Of a stretch of DNA of 64,000 bases, positions 62,886 to 64,000 are shown one piece after another. Numbering within the stretch: position 1 is the stretch's first letter; every line of letters starts with the position of its first letter. Below the pieces are notes generated by a model that was given only the letters and a program-made list of their open reading frames with translations, was not told the DNA's origin and made no database searches. Origin of the DNA: Ancylothrix sp036704045. Its GTDB lineage: Bacteria; Cyanobacteriota; Cyanobacteriia; Cyanobacteriales; Oscillatoriaceae. The stretch is taken from contig DATNQM010000022.1 in NCBI GenBank assembly GCA_036704045.1, positions 609,804 through 673,803 on the forward strand, in the 5' to 3' direction. Position numbers and translations under genes: made by a program.

Positions 62886-63353
62886 TTAAGGAATCATTGG
62901 AATTCCAAAATTTAGCTGTGTACCCAAAGGACGCGCACCACCAGAAAAAGACGGTTGGGAAAAAATAGAAGTATTATAAGGATTCGGTAAATCAGGAGTT
63001 CTAATTACTGGATCACTCGCTACTTGCTGATTAAGAGCATCAACATAAAGATTATGAATGGCTCTACCATCTCGCATAATTTCATTTTCTGTAAACGAAT
63101 TGCGAAATATTACCCCAGGGCCCAACAAAAAATCAACTTGCCGCAACGGAGAACGATTTTGCCAAAAGGGTTTATCATTTTGATAAAAAGCTTGGTTGAA
63201 TTGTTCGGCTAATCTTCCAGGTTGACTAGCATCTTCTTGCGCACTTATTGGGGTGCTTATTAAAACCCCATTCACTAAAGCAGTTAAACCTAAAATTCCT
63301 ATGCCGTAGCGTCGCGCCCCAGGGCGATTTAAGCTTTCAAAAGGCCGGCCCAT
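62886..63353 (-). CDS. Small exported protein, unknown function
   Basis: A 155-residue protein. The N terminus resembles a signal peptide (residues about 16-39, YGIGILGLTALVNGVLISTPISAQ). The mature part is polar with many Asn, Gln and Pro and an aromatic motif FNQAFYQNDKPFWQNRSPLRQVDFLLGPG; the C terminus is Gly/Pro-rich. No catalytic motif or family is recognisable. It lies between the HNH gene and pyrE, which is divergent to it, with no close partner. Confidence 0.7.
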   Translation of the reverse strand: MGRPFESLNRPGARRYGIGILGLTALVNGVLISTPISAQEDASQPGRLAEQFNQAFYQNDKPFWQNRSPLRQVDFLLGPGVIFRNSFTENEIMRDGRAIHNLYVDALNQQVASDPVIRTPDLPNPYNTSIFSQPSFSGGARPLGTQLNFGIPMIP

Positions 63354-63436
63354 AAAAAACTCCTCAATTTTTCCCTCTATCTTAACTCAGCCTATCGTGG
63401 CACAATAACAAAGTCTTAATATTGTGTGTTGAATTA

Positions 63437-64000
63437 ATGAACGATCTTGGCGTGGCTAGTGCCGACCTAACAACTCTACGCCGGCAACTATTGGATTTAT
63501 TTTGCAAACTCGCTTACCGAGAAGGAGATTTTGTACTTTCTTCTGGTAAGCGTAGTTCCTACTACATCAACGGTAAACTTGTCACACTTCATCCCGAAGG
63601 AGCCCTCGCCACCGGCCGCCTAATTTTATCGATGCTTCCTAAAGATACCGCAGCAGTGGCCGGTTTAACTTTGGGAGCCGATCCTGTGGTGACTGCAGTA
63701 AGTGTGGTTTCGGCCTATGAAAACCGACCTATTCCTGCTTTAATTATCCGCAAAGAAGCCAAAGGACACGGTACTCAAGCTTATATTGAGGGGCCGGTTT
63801 TGGCTGCCGGTGCAAACGTTGTTGTCCTCGAAGATGTCGTCACCACCGGCGCATCTGCTATGAAAGCCGTTGAACGTTTGCGGGATGCCGGTTATATTGC
63901 CAATCATGTTATTTCCCTAATTGATAGGCAACAAGGCGGGGCAGAATTTTATCAATCTGTTGGCTTAAAATTTGAGGCTATTTTCACAATTACTGACCTT
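63437..64000 (+). CDS. pyrE: Orotate phosphoribosyltransferase, 5' part (runs off the right edge)
   Basis: 188 residues are visible, from ATG 63437. Conserved elements are FVLSSGKRSSYYINGKLVTLHPEG (PRPP/orotate binding), VAGLTLGADPVVTAVSV, IIRKEAKGHGTQ and the PRPP-binding motif VVVLEDVVTTGASAMKAVERL. It converts orotate and PRPP to OMP in pyrimidine synthesis. The gene continues past position 64000; roughly the last few tens of residues are missing. Confidence 0.95.
   Translation, partial: MNDLGVASADLTTLRRQLLDLFCKLAYREGDFVLSSGKRSSYYINGKLVTLHPEGALATGRLILSMLPKDTAAVAGLTLGADPVVTAVSVVSAYENRPIPALIIRKEAKGHGTQAYIEGPVLAAGANVVVLEDVVTTGASAMKAVERLRDAGYIANHVISLIDRQQGGAEFYQSVGLKFEAIFTITDL

Overview
The window is cyanobacterial chromosome, AT-rich (about 40% G+C by eye). 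Diagnostic genes are apcD (phycobilisome terminal emitter), a CyanoP/PsbP lipoprotein, ccsA, a Rre1/Ycf29-type regulator, a Tab2-family translation factor and a PAP/fibrillin gene. A complete Hmp-type taxis locus, the genetic system of gliding hormogonia, points to a filamentous, motile species, possibly Oscillatoriales; I do not assign a genus. The palindromic hexamers GCCGGT, ACCGGC and GCCGGC are unusually common throughout.

Layout. 1-4.7 kb: a truncated PAS sensor, a small membrane protein, Maf, PsbP, Rre1 and a glycosyltransferase. 4.9-19.9 kb: the taxis locus. hmpA, hmpB, hmpC, hmpD and hmpE (PATAN-REC, CheY, CheW, MCP, CheA-hybrid) lie on the minus strand, and hmpF (coiled coil) is divergent across a 1.7-kb noncoding region. 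20-29 kb: housekeeping genes (tilS, ccsA, fibrillin, mraY), a RecB-like nuclease, a GAF histidine kinase, a ribbon-helix-helix protein and a repeat-rich intergenic region leading to lepA (29.5-31.3 kb). 31.5-35 kb: UDP-glucuronate decarboxylase and UDP-glucose dehydrogenase, which together make UDP-xylose from UDP-glucose. The decarboxylase is split by a 332-residue intein carrying a LAGLIDADG endonuclease, placed one residue before the catalytic Tyr. 35-50.7 kb: Tab2, a PmbA/TldE homologue, a ClC-CBS-Usp fusion, a TPR protein, apcD, an RNA uracil methyltransferase, a serralysin-like protease, dienelactone hydrolase, regulators and a phosphopantetheinyl transferase.

51-59.8 kb is a copper-resistance island that joins in one stretch what Synechocystis keeps as copMRS and copBAC: a two-component system (copR, copS), a two-domain DUF305 copper-binding protein (copM), and an RND efflux pump (copB adaptor, copA pump, copC small lipoprotein). 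The same 17-bp direct repeat, TTTCAT-N5-TTTCAT, sits upstream of copR and again upstream of copM, each followed by a -10-like hexamer. This suggests that CopR controls both transcription units.

59.8-64 kb: a CNNM/CorC-type membrane protein, a membrane-anchored hypothetical, a CAT-anticodon tRNA (probably tRNA-Ile2, substrate of the TilS encoded at 20 kb) abutted by an HNH endonuclease gene, a small exported protein, and the 5' part of pyrE running off the end.

The most unusual items are the intein in the sugar-nucleotide decarboxylase, the paired CopR-type operators, a ClC protein whose gating glutamate is glutamine, a MITE-like inverted-repeat element, and triple operator-like motifs upstream of lepA.
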